A stretch of 64,000 nucleotides of DNA, taken from contig NZ_JARWAM010000005.1 of NCBI RefSeq assembly GCF_031451695.1, positions 124,001 through 188,000 on the forward strand, given 5' to 3'. Positions 9,747-17,824 of this stretch are shown here, piece by piece. This stretch comes from Franzmannia qiaohouensis. Its GTDB lineage: Bacteria; Pseudomonadota; Gammaproteobacteria; Pseudomonadales; Halomonadaceae. The notes below the pieces were generated by a model. It saw nothing but the letters and a program-made list of their open reading frames with translations. It was not told the DNA's origin and made no database searches. The translations under genes were made by a program, and so were the position numbers. Numbering within the stretch: position 1 is the first letter of the stretch; the number at the start of each line of letters is the position of its first letter.

Positions 9747-10984
9747 CGCGCCGCAGCCTCACCGCCAAGCAGGCCGGCCTGACGCTGCTGATTGCCATTC
9801 TGCTGAGCATCGTCGCCGGGGCCCTGGAGCTGGCCTCGGACCTGCGCACGCTGCGCGACGAAGTCCGCGAGCAGACCACCCACACCCTGCGCCTGGTCAA
9901 CGGCACCGCCGCCGAGGCCGCTTTCCAGCTCAATCCCGACCTCGCCGACCAGGTCATCGACGGCCTGTTTGCCGCCGGCAACGTCCAGCAGGTGGTGATC
10001 CGCGACGACTTCGAGCGGGTCATGGCCAGCCGCGAGCTGAGCCGTGACAGCCAGGCCGGCTGGCTGATCGAGCGCCTGTTCGGCGATATTCTTCACTATC
10101 GCGCCAGCCTCGACTACGACCTCGGCCAGGGCAGCCCGTCAAGCAGCGTGGGTGAGATCGAGTTGAGCCTGGCGCTGGATAGCCTCGGCAGCGCCTTCAT
10201 CGAACGCAGCCGCATGGTGTTTCTACTCAGCGTGCTCAAGGCCTTTGCCATCGCCGCGCTGGTGGTCGTGGTGTTTCACGTCTTCATCACCCGCCCGCTG
10301 CTCAAGGTGCACACGGCGATCGCCGCCACCGACCCACAGCGCCCCGGCGAGTGGCCGAAGCCGGCACTCGGCCACCATCACAACGACGAACTGGGCGAGC
10401 TGGTCGAGAGTCTCGACGAGCTGTTGAACGCCTTTCAGCGTGGCCTGGAGCAGCGCGACCAGCTGCACCAGATCTCGACCGTCGACGGGCTTACCGGCAT
10501 CGCCAACCGGCGCTGCTTCGATGACGTCTATGCGGCAAGCTGGGAGAGCAGCGTCCGGGAAGGCACGCCGCTGGCGGTGATCTTCCTTGATGTCGATCAC
10601 TTCAAGGCCTACAACGACCACTTGGGGCATGCCGTTGGCGATGACACCCTGCGCGCCCTGGCCAAGGCAATTGCCGGGGTGGTGACGCGACCCGGCGACC
10701 TGGTGGCGCGCTACGGCGGAGAGGAGTTCGTCTGCGTACTGGCCAATACCGATCTCGACGCGGCGCAGCGGGTCGCCGAGCGCGTTCGCCGCGCGATTCA
10801 CGGCCTGGCACTGCCCCACCCCGAGGCCGAGCGGGTTACCGCCAGCGTCGGTATCGCCAGCGCCACCCCCGCCGACGGCAGCCTCGACCGCGAGCAGTTG
10901 CTGGCCCTGGCCGACCGGCGCCTGTATCGCGCCAAACGCGCCGGCCGCGACCGTATCGTCATCGACGACGCGCCACCGGCGTGA
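9743..10984 (+). CDS. Membrane diguanylate cyclase (periplasmic sensor, HAMP-like, GGEEF)
   Basis: A 413-residue protein. One membrane helix lies at about 9-27, a periplasmic region at about 28-150, a second helix at about 153-178, then a HAMP-like linker and a GGDEF domain (about 250-410). The active-site motif is GGEEF at 325-329, and an RPGD sequence (316-319) sits five residues before it, which is the product-inhibition I-site spacing. It is therefore predicted to be an active, feedback-controlled c-di-GMP synthase. The GTG start lies inside the stop of the preceding double binding-domain gene, so the two are translationally coupled and probably form a two-protein sensor. Confidence 0.88.
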   Translation: MTRRSLTAKQAGLTLLIAILLSIVAGALELASDLRTLRDEVREQTTHTLRLVNGTAAEAAFQLNPDLADQVIDGLFAAGNVQQVVIRDDFERVMASRELSRDSQAGWLIERLFGDILHYRASLDYDLGQGSPSSSVGEIELSLALDSLGSAFIERSRMVFLLSVLKAFAIAALVVVVFHVFITRPLLKVHTAIAATDPQRPGEWPKPALGHHHNDELGELVESLDELLNAFQRGLEQRDQLHQISTVDGLTGIANRRCFDDVYAASWESSVREGTPLAVIFLDVDHFKAYNDHLGHAVGDDTLRALAKAIAGVVTRPGDLVARYGGEEFVCVLANTDLDAAQRVAERVRRAIHGLALPHPEAERVTASVGIASATPADGSLDREQLLALADRRLYRAKRAGRDRIVIDDAPPA

Positions 10985-10991
10985 GGCAGCG

Positions 10992-11396
10992 CTAGTCCGG
11001 TGGCCCCTTGAGTTCGACGGTATTGCCTTCGGGGTCGTCGATATACAGCGACGGACCGTCCCCGCGGGCGCCGAAGCGGTTCTTGACCTCGCCGGGTTCA
11101 ACGCCGTTAGCGGCCAGATGAGCGCTGAGCTCGGCGGCATCGAAGTGCGACAGGCGCAGGCAGAAGTGCGCCAGGTTGCGTCCCTCGCGGCCCGGCGCAG
11201 CGCCCCCCTGGCGGCCCAGCGGCCCGTCCACCGGCACCAGGTCGATCAGCGCATCGCCGGCGCGCAGCTGCAGCAGCCCGATCTCCGGCTTGTCGCGGGC
11301 CACCTCGCAGCCCAGCACCTCGCAGTAGAAGCGGCGCATGGCGTCGAGGTCGACCACGCGTAGCACCAGATGATCGAGTCCTTCGATGGGCAGCAT
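10992..11396 (-). CDS. VOC (glyoxalase/dioxygenase superfamily) protein
   Basis: A 134-residue protein with the paired beta-alpha-beta-beta-beta motifs of the vicinal-oxygen-chelate fold: LDHLVLRVVDLDAMRRFY at the start, HFCLRL in the middle and YIDDPEGNTVELKG at the end. These supply the usual His and Glu metal-ligand positions. The ATG at 11396 has GGAGG seven bases upstream and is preferred over a longer frame from 11462. Related small VOC proteins include lactoylglutathione-lyase-like and antibiotic-resistance proteins; no specific substrate is assigned. It converges with the cyclase gene, with seven bases between their stops. Confidence 0.85.
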   Translation of the reverse strand: MLPIEGLDHLVLRVVDLDAMRRFYCEVLGCEVARDKPEIGLLQLRAGDALIDLVPVDGPLGRQGGAAPGREGRNLAHFCLRLSHFDAAELSAHLAANGVEPGEVKNRFGARGDGPSLYIDDPEGNTVELKGPPD

Positions 11397-11509
11397 GGCG
11401 ATGCCTCCTGTATCGGCCTGGATAAGGCGTGATGTGCTGCGGCGATGGCCGACACGCCGCATGACACGCTAGACTCAGGGTAACGGCAGCCACCGAGAGG
11501 AGCGCCACC

Positions 11510-11803
11510 ATGCAACCTGAAGATGATCTCTTCGCCCGCCTGAAGGCGGCGCTGAAGCGACTCGATGCCGAGATCGACGCGTTGGCCGCCAAGGCGCGCC
11601 AGGCCGGCGACGAGGCCCGCAGCCGCTACGCCGACGACCTCGAGCGTCTCAAGCGTCGCCGGGTCGAGCTGGAAGTGCGCCTGGATGCCCTGCGCTGGGC
11701 CAGCGAGGCGGCATTCAGCTCCCTGGCCCGCGGCCTGGAAGACGGTGCGGGCCTGGCGCGCAAGGCCTTCCGCGACGCCAGCGCGCGCTTCCGCCAGGGC
11801 TGA
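11510..11803 (+). CDS. Small charged helical protein, unknown function
   Basis: A 97-residue cytoplasmic protein without signal peptide or membrane segment. It is rich in Ala, Arg, Leu and Glu, with heptad-like spacing from residue 5 to about 70, so a coiled coil or helical bundle is likely. A good Shine-Dalgarno (GAGAGGAG) precedes the ATG. I do not recognise a named family. It stands between the divergent VOC gene and the convergent TelA-family gene (three bases between stops). Coding is supported by the ribosome site and consistent codon bias. Confidence 0.7.
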   Translation: MQPEDDLFARLKAALKRLDAEIDALAAKARQAGDEARSRYADDLERLKRRRVELEVRLDALRWASEAAFSSLARGLEDGAGLARKAFRDASARFRQG

Positions 11804-11806
11804 CGT

Positions 11807-13015
11807 TCAGGGCCCGTCCGGGCTAGCGTCTTCACCGGGCTGAGCACGATTGCCGCGCTGATAGCGCGACACCGCCGCCCCGCCCTGGTCGGCCAGCTGC
11901 GCCAGGCGATCGATCTGGGCGTCGAGGGCCGGCAGCGCCTCGCGCCGGTAGCGCGACAGGTCGTCGATGGCGCCCATCACCTCACCGAACGACTCTTCCA
12001 GCGCCTGCATGTCGAGCATCGCCGACGAGGCGCGGGTCTGGATGTCGACACCCTGCTGACGCAGCGCCTTGGCGGTTCCGCTGATCATCTGCGAGGTGGT
12101 GGTGTTGAGCGCCTCGACACGATCCAGCACCAGCCGCTGGTTGGCCATCGCCAGCGCCACCGTGACCGCCACCGTCAGCGCCGAGACGGTGACGTTGATG
12201 GCCCGGTCGACGCCGCGCATCAGCTCGCGGTTGTTGCGGATGATCACTTCCAGCGCCAGCACGCCCTGCTGGCTCACCGCCTGCTGCTGCTGCAGGTCGA
12301 CGATCCGCTGGCGCAGCGGAAACAGCAGCTCCTCCTCGACGAAACGCCGCTGCTCGTCGTTCTCGTCGCGGCGAGCGATGGCCTGCTGCAGCCGTGCGTC
12401 GATCAGCCGCCCCAGTTCGACCTGGCGATTGAGCTGGCTGAGGGAGGCGCGCAGCGCCTCCTGGTCGTCGCCCAGCGTGATGTTGTCGCGGTTCAGCATG
12501 TCGCGACCGCTCTCGAGGTCGGCGATGATCGCATCCAGCGCCTGCTGGGCGTTCTCAAACTTGCGGAAGTAGCGCTGCAGGCGGCTGCCAGCCCCCGGCA
12601 CCAGCGCCAGCACGCGGTCCAGCGGACTCGCCGCCAGACGGTGCTGGCCCGGGTCGAGGCTCTGCATACGCCCGCGCAGGTCGACCAGCGCCTGGGCCAC
12701 CGGGCCGCCATCATCGCCCTGGTGGGCCAGCTTGCGCAGCGGGGTCTGCAGCATCGCGCTCTGGTGGGCGGCCTGCTGCTGCAGCTCGCGTCCCATTTCA
12801 TCCACCGCGCGGCGCTTGCGCGCCAGGTCGGCATCGGCGTCGTCGGCCAGCACGTCGTCGACGAAGGCCGCGGCCATGGATTCGAGCTCGGGGTCGGCGG
12901 AGGCCTGCTCGACACCGGGGTCGGTATCGAGGGCGTCCGCTTCATCGAGCTCCCGCTCGATCTCGGCCAGCGGCGGTAGCGAAAGCGGTGAACGCTGCGG
13001 GTCTTGCTCGCTCAT
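11807..13015 (-). CDS. TelA/KlaA family protein (toxic anion resistance)
   Basis: A 402-residue, almost wholly helical cytoplasmic protein of the TelA family (Pfam PF05816). Diagnostic segments include FRKFENAQQALDAII, the long coiled coil around residues 165-245, and the NRELMRGVDRAINVTVSAL and MANQRLVLDRVEAL stretches in the C-terminal third. Plasmid TelA/KlaA is linked to tellurite resistance and phage inhibition; chromosomal members are thought to act in envelope stress. The N-terminal 60 residues are acidic and probably disordered. Partners of TelA in other genomes are membrane proteins of the XpaC type; here a membrane/coiled-coil gene lies one gene away (14547-15488). Confidence 0.88.
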   Translation of the reverse strand: MSEQDPQRSPLSLPPLAEIERELDEADALDTDPGVEQASADPELESMAAAFVDDVLADDADADLARKRRAVDEMGRELQQQAAHQSAMLQTPLRKLAHQGDDGGPVAQALVDLRGRMQSLDPGQHRLAASPLDRVLALVPGAGSRLQRYFRKFENAQQALDAIIADLESGRDMLNRDNITLGDDQEALRASLSQLNRQVELGRLIDARLQQAIARRDENDEQRRFVEEELLFPLRQRIVDLQQQQAVSQQGVLALEVIIRNNRELMRGVDRAINVTVSALTVAVTVALAMANQRLVLDRVEALNTTTSQMISGTAKALRQQGVDIQTRASSAMLDMQALEESFGEVMGAIDDLSRYRREALPALDAQIDRLAQLADQGGAAVSRYQRGNRAQPGEDASPDGP

Positions 13016-13186
13016 GGCAGAAATTCCTTGCGTCTCGGCTGTCAGCCTAGATTACCTCACCTGGTTCAGCGCCGATAATCGACTGATCGACGCTGTTCAT
13101 CTTCGCCAGAGGCTCTATGATTCATCAACGTATTGGCCTATGCCGCCGCGCTCGTATTATCCATGCCCTCGCACAAGGAAGACCCA

Positions 13187-14542
13187 GTGGCCACGTTCAC
13201 GATCTCTCGCACCCTCCTCCTCGGCCTGATGCTGACAACGGGCTTAGGCGCCAGCCATGCCAATGACAGCGTCGGCGCGCCAGCCCCCCAAGTGGCAGCG
13301 CTCGGCGAACGCCTGACCGGAGAGATCACCAGTAGTGACGAACTCAACGGCAAGGACGGCAGCTTCTACCAGCGGCATCACCTCATGCTTGAGGCGGGCA
13401 GCGTGGTCGAGTTCGAACTCGGCGGGGCCCTGCGCGGCAGCCTGTCGCTGTTCGCCCCCGACGGCGAGTGGCTGGCAGCCAGCGATGACGCTGCCGGCGC
13501 CAAGCTCCGCCAGCGAATCGCCGAAGACGGCAACCATATGCTGGTCGTCAGTGGCGAGGATGCGCGCAGCTTCGGTCCCTATCGCCTCGACAGCCAACAG
13601 CTGGAAACGCGCAGCGCAGGCGACATCACCGCGCCCATCGAGCTGACCGGCTGGCTGGACGGTGACGGCAACCGCTACCGGCTGCATATCGAGGAGGCCG
13701 GAGTGTACCGCATCGACATGCGCTCGGAAGATCTGGATGCCTATCTGGAACTGTCCGGCCCGAACGGCCTGGCGCTCAGCGACGATGACAGCGGCCAGCA
13801 TCTCGATGCACGACTCACCGCCCAGCTCGATGCCGGAGAGTACACCCTGATAGCCCGCCCCTCTTTTGGCGAAGACCGGGGGTTATACACCCTGGATATC
13901 GCCGCCCAGCGCATGCCAGACGGTGGCGAGCTGCACCACGGAGGTCCGCTGGACCTAGATACCCAGGTCGACGGCTGGTTCCACGGCGAAGAGATCGACT
14001 ACCAGATCACGCTGAGCGAACGCCTCGACGTGGTCATCGACATGCAGTCGGAGGACTTCGACAGCTACCTGACGCTCACCGGCAACGGCGTGACGATCAG
14101 CGACGACGACAGCGGCAGCGGCCTCGATGCACGCCTCCAGACACTCCTCGATCCCGGCCAGTACACCATCAGCGCCGGCAGCTTCGGTTCGGGCAGCGGC
14201 CGTTTTCGCCTTGCCACGCGGACGCAAGCCGTCACCGATGACGAGGGTAGCGAGCTGAGCCTTGACGAAGCGCGCGCCGCACGCCTGGTACCTGGCGCCC
14301 GCGACCACTACAGCCTGCAGATCGAGACCCCGGGCATGTACGTGATCGACATGCGCTCGAGCGAGGTCGACGCCTACCTGGAAATCGAAGGCGAGGAACT
14401 CTACCTGAGCGATGACGATAGCGGCGACGGGGTCGACGCGCAGCTGACCGTGCGCCTGGAGGCGGGCCACTATCGCGTAACCGCCAGGGCATTCAACAGC
14501 AGCGATGTGGGCAGCTATGTGATCAGCGTCACCCAGCCCTAG
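13187..14542 (+). CDS. Secreted protein with four PPC-like beta-sandwich repeats
   Basis: A 451-residue exported protein. The signal peptide spans residues 1-25. Four repeats of about 90-105 residues follow, each resembling the bacterial pre-peptidase C-terminal (PPC) fold. Repeats 2-4 share a strict core: an I-D-M-R/Q-S motif, D-x-Y-L, then SDDDSG followed by LDARL or VDAQL; repeat 1 is degenerate (ASDDAAGAKL). Such acidic DDDSG loops in PPC domains suggest metal or ligand binding. No catalytic domain is attached, which is unusual, as PPC domains normally tail secreted proteases. Start: GTG at 13187 with AAGGAAG seven bases upstream. No terminal membrane anchor is visible. Confidence 0.85.
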   Translation: MATFTISRTLLLGLMLTTGLGASHANDSVGAPAPQVAALGERLTGEITSSDELNGKDGSFYQRHHLMLEAGSVVEFELGGALRGSLSLFAPDGEWLAASDDAAGAKLRQRIAEDGNHMLVVSGEDARSFGPYRLDSQQLETRSAGDITAPIELTGWLDGDGNRYRLHIEEAGVYRIDMRSEDLDAYLELSGPNGLALSDDDSGQHLDARLTAQLDAGEYTLIARPSFGEDRGLYTLDIAAQRMPDGGELHHGGPLDLDTQVDGWFHGEEIDYQITLSERLDVVIDMQSEDFDSYLTLTGNGVTISDDDSGSGLDARLQTLLDPGQYTISAGSFGSGSGRFRLATRTQAVTDDEGSELSLDEARAARLVPGARDHYSLQIETPGMYVIDMRSSEVDAYLEIEGEELYLSDDDSGDGVDAQLTVRLEAGHYRVTARAFNSSDVGSYVISVTQP

Positions 14543-14546
14543 GCGC

Positions 14547-15488
14547 TCAGTCGCTGCTGCGCCCGTAGCGCTCGGCACGTTCGACGAAGCGGCGCAGCTC
14601 CTCCAGCGCCAGGTCGGTACCGCGCGAGGCCTGGGGACGCTGGGTTTCGATACGCGCCATGGCCACCGCGGTATCGTCGAGCACGGTCAGCGCCGACTCG
14701 TTGCGCGCCGCCAGCTGCTTGAGGCGCCGCTCCGTGCTCTCGAGCAGCTCCAGGCGCCGCTTGAGTGCCACCCGCTCCTCGACGCTGAGCTGGGCCTGCT
14801 TGGCCAGCCGGCGACGCACGAAGCTCTCGTCCACCCCCACCACGCCGCTGGCCTGGGAGGCCATCGAGGTCAGGTTGTCCACCGCCCCCAGGCACACCTC
14901 GCTGACCAGCTCGCGGGAACGCTCGAAGGCCAACTCGCCGCGCTCGAAGCGTCCGCCGAGCACGCCCATCACGTGGCGGTAGCGGCTGTAGACACGGTCG
15001 GCCTGGATCGCCAGGTCGGGTCGATGCACGTCGAGCAGGCGCTGTTTGGCAGCACACAGCGAGCGCACCAGGTCATCGGCGTCCGCTGGCGGTCGCGCCG
15101 GGTCGAGCACCGCCACGCCGGCCTCGTAGGCGCTGCGCTCCTGCTCCGCCCGCTGGCGCTCCGCATCACGCGCCAGCTGGACCTGGCGGCGCCGTTCGCC
15201 GCGCCGTGCCCACCAGCCGCGCAGCCGCCGCTCCAGCGGCAGCGATGCGGCGATCGCCCCCAGCCCCGCCAGCCAGCCGATCAGGCTCGGCGAAAAGCCG
15301 CCCCATAGCGATGTCAGCCACAGCAGCACGCTCACGAACGGGAACAGCAGGCAGTAGCGGGCGATGACCTGCCAGCGGTTGGGCGAGGCCAGCGGCACCG
15401 CCAGACGCGGGTTGGCCAGCCCCACCAGCAGCCACGGCAGGCAGGTCATGAACAGTCCATAGGAAAACCCCTGCAGAAATCCCAGCAT
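14547..15488 (-). CDS. Membrane protein with C-terminal coiled-coil domain, unknown function
   Basis: A 313-residue protein. Three hydrophobic segments lie in the first 85 residues (about 8-28, 43-63 and 68-84). A long charged helical region (about 90-125) is followed by a mostly helical cytoplasmic domain to the end. No family is recognised with certainty. The architecture (N-terminal membrane pair plus helical cytosolic part) and the nearby TelA-family gene recall XpaC-type TelA partners, but no diagnostic motif was seen, so this is only a suggestion. It converges on the PPC-repeat gene, with four bases between stops. Confidence 0.72.
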   Translation of the reverse strand: MLGFLQGFSYGLFMTCLPWLLVGLANPRLAVPLASPNRWQVIARYCLLFPFVSVLLWLTSLWGGFSPSLIGWLAGLGAIAASLPLERRLRGWWARRGERRRQVQLARDAERQRAEQERSAYEAGVAVLDPARPPADADDLVRSLCAAKQRLLDVHRPDLAIQADRVYSRYRHVMGVLGGRFERGELAFERSRELVSEVCLGAVDNLTSMASQASGVVGVDESFVRRRLAKQAQLSVEERVALKRRLELLESTERRLKQLAARNESALTVLDDTAVAMARIETQRPQASRGTDLALEELRRFVERAERYGRSSD

Positions 15489-15612
15489 CGACTCGTGGTC
15501 CTTATCCCGAAGGCAAGCAGTCTCGAGTGTAGAGTAAGCGTGTCGCCAGGATAAGAGGCCAGCGCAGCGTGATACGCTCAGGCTTCGTCAATCAGTACTC
15601 CCCGGACCCGAC

Positions 15613-16437
15613 ATGCCCCACACCGACCTGCTCGCACGCCCCGAATGCCTTGCCTGGCACCAGCAGCTGGCGCGCCTGCTGCGTGGCGTTGCCAGCGTCG
15701 ACTTCCCGCGCCAGCTGGATCACTGCCTGCGCGAGCTGGTGGCCTACGATACCATCCTGATCAACGCCTACCGCGGCCGCCGCCGGCCGCTGCTGATCCA
15801 CGACGACTACCCCGAGGCCCAGCGCGAACAGGGCATCGAACGCTACCTGAGCGAGGCCTACCTGCTCGATCCCTTCTTCACCGCGGTCAGCGACGGCCTC
15901 GACCACGGCGCCCAGCGCCTGCGCGAGCTGGCGCCGGACCGCTTCGAGTCGAGCGACTACTACCACCGCTACTACCGCGACCTGGGGCTGCACGACGAAG
16001 TGGGACTGTTCGCGCGGGTCGACGAGCAGGTGGTGATCGCGGTATCGCTGGGCTTCGGCAGCAACTCGCCGCCGCTGACGCGCCGCGCGCTGCAGGCGCT
16101 GCGCCACCTGGCGCCGCTGGTCGAGGCGCTGCTCGAGGAGTACTGGAAGTGGCAGGGCGGGCAGTTTCAGCAGCGTCTCGACGAGCGCGAGCCGGTGGAG
16201 GCGGCCTTTGCCAGCTTCGGCCGCGAGGCGCTCACCGCCCGCGAACAGGAGATCGTACGGCTACTGCTGGCCGGCCACTCGACCAAGTCGGCGGCCCGCG
16301 CGCTGGAGATCAGCGACGGCACCGTCAAGGTGCACCGCAAGCATATCTACCAGCGCCTGGCGGTCTCCAGCCAGACGCAGCTGTTCCGGCTGTTCCTCGA
16401 TCACGTGGCGCTGGTCTCGCGCCAGCGCAGCGGTTAG
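15613..16437 (+). CDS. LuxR-family transcriptional regulator (paralogue 1)
   Basis: A 274-residue regulator. Residues 1-190 form an alpha/beta sensory domain of the autoinducer-binding-like shape (conserved SSDYYHRYYRDLGLHDEVG), and residues 200-265 form a LuxR helix-turn-helix: LTAREQEIVRLLLAGHS, then ISDGTVKVHRKHIYQRL. It is clearly related along its length to the regulator at 24607-25404 (FESSDYYHRYYRDLGL against FRDSDYFATYYRELGL). The two bracket the polyamine/agmatine gene cluster, so regulation of that cluster is inferred. The ligand is unknown; no luxI-type synthase is in the window. Confidence 0.87.
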   Translation: MPHTDLLARPECLAWHQQLARLLRGVASVDFPRQLDHCLRELVAYDTILINAYRGRRRPLLIHDDYPEAQREQGIERYLSEAYLLDPFFTAVSDGLDHGAQRLRELAPDRFESSDYYHRYYRDLGLHDEVGLFARVDEQVVIAVSLGFGSNSPPLTRRALQALRHLAPLVEALLEEYWKWQGGQFQQRLDEREPVEAAFASFGREALTAREQEIVRLLLAGHSTKSAARALEISDGTVKVHRKHIYQRLAVSSQTQLFRLFLDHVALVSRQRSG

Positions 16438-16446
16438 CAGAGTCGT

Positions 16447-17679
16447 CTAGCGATTCGCCAGTTCCACCAGCGCATCGCACAGTACCTGGGCGCCCAGGGC
16501 GCACTGCTCGGGGCTCGAGTACTCCACCTCGTTGTGGCTGATGCCGTCGCGGCAGGGGATGAAGACCATCGCCGTGGGCGCGACCCGCGACACATAGACG
16601 GCGTCGTGGCCGGCGCCGCTCAGCATGCGCCGGTAGGCCATGCCGCGCGCCTTGGCGGCGCCCTCCACGGCGTCGACGCAGCCGGCATCGAAGCTCACCA
16701 CCGGCGAGGCCCAGATGCGCTCGCTCTTCGCCTCCACGCCGAAGGCCTCGCCGGCGGCGGCCAGTTCCTCCTCGAAGCGCGCTTCCAGGGCATCCAGCTC
16801 ACCCTCATCGATGTGTCGCAGGTCTAAGCTGAGCCGCACCTCGCCGGGTACCACGTTACGCGAGGCCGCGTCGATCTCCAGGGTGCCGCAGGTGACCTTG
16901 GTGTCGCCGCTGGGATCCGCCAGGGCGTGGGCCTGGAGGCGGTCGATGCAGCGCGCCGCAGCGGCCAGGGCGTCGCGCCGGTAGCGCATCGGCGTGGGGC
17001 CGGCATGCGAGGACTGGCCGCGCAGGGTGACGTCGAACCAGCGCATGCCCTGCACGCCGGTCACTACGCCGATCGCCTCGTGGTTCTCCTCCAGCACCGG
17101 CCCCTGCTCGATATGCAGCTCGAGGAAGCCTGCCAGGCGCGGCTCGCCCACCGCCATCTCGCCGTTGAAGCCGGTCGCAGTGAGCGCCTCGCCGAGACTC
17201 ACGCCGTCGCGGTCGCGTCGCGCCAGGGTCGAGTCGACGCTGAACACACCGGCATAGGTGCCGGAGGCGACCATGGCCGGGGCGAAGCGGCTGCCCTCCT
17301 CGTTGGTCCACACCACCAGCTCCAGCGGCCGCTGGGTGACCACGCCGTGATCGTCGAGGGTACGCAGCGCCTCGAGGCCGGCCAGTACCCCCAGCACGCC
17401 GTCGAAGCGCCCGCCCTTGGGCTGGGTATCCAGGTGGCTGCCAACGCCGATCGGATCGAGATCGTCACGCTTGCCGGCACGGCGCAGGAACATGTTGCCG
17501 ACGCGGTCGACGCGCAGCGCAAGGCCCAGCGCCTGGCCCCATTCGATCAGCAGGTGCCGGCCGGCGGCGTCCTCGTCGGTAAGCGCCAGCCGGTGACTGC
17601 CGCCGTTGGGGCTGGGGCCGATCTCGGCCATCGCCATCAGCGAATCCCACAGTCGTTGCTCATCGATGGAGTGCGTCAT
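16447..17679 (-). CDS. M20 family N-carbamoyl-amino-acid hydrolase-type amidohydrolase
   Basis: A 410-residue zinc hydrolase of the hydantoinase/carbamoylase branch of M20. Metal-site motifs are intact: GSHLDTQPKGGRFDGVLG and WTNEEGSRFAP, with the later HIEQGPVLE and HAGPTPMRYR segments of the dimerisation lid. Relatives hydrolyse N-carbamoyl-L-amino acids, allantoate or ureidoglycolate, releasing CO2 and ammonia. GAGG precedes the ATG. It is divergent from the aminotransferase gene in an agmatine-catabolism cluster that shows no nitrilase-type N-carbamoylputrescine amidase, so activity on N-carbamoylputrescine is an attractive but untested idea. Confidence 0.88.
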   Translation of the reverse strand: MTHSIDEQRLWDSLMAMAEIGPSPNGGSHRLALTDEDAAGRHLLIEWGQALGLALRVDRVGNMFLRRAGKRDDLDPIGVGSHLDTQPKGGRFDGVLGVLAGLEALRTLDDHGVVTQRPLELVVWTNEEGSRFAPAMVASGTYAGVFSVDSTLARRDRDGVSLGEALTATGFNGEMAVGEPRLAGFLELHIEQGPVLEENHEAIGVVTGVQGMRWFDVTLRGQSSHAGPTPMRYRRDALAAAARCIDRLQAHALADPSGDTKVTCGTLEIDAASRNVVPGEVRLSLDLRHIDEGELDALEARFEEELAAAGEAFGVEAKSERIWASPVVSFDAGCVDAVEGAAKARGMAYRRMLSGAGHDAVYVSRVAPTAMVFIPCRDGISHNEVEYSSPEQCALGAQVLCDALVELANR

Positions 17680-17824
17680 GGCTGCCTCGTTGCGTTGTGG
17701 TTATAGGGTGTTGCCAGCTTAGAAAGCGGCCCTGCCTACCACCATACCCCAATCGGGATATGTTCCCGCCAAGTCGCCCCTAGCTAGTCTGGCGCTATCG
17801 ATAACAACAGACGAGGCCACGACC

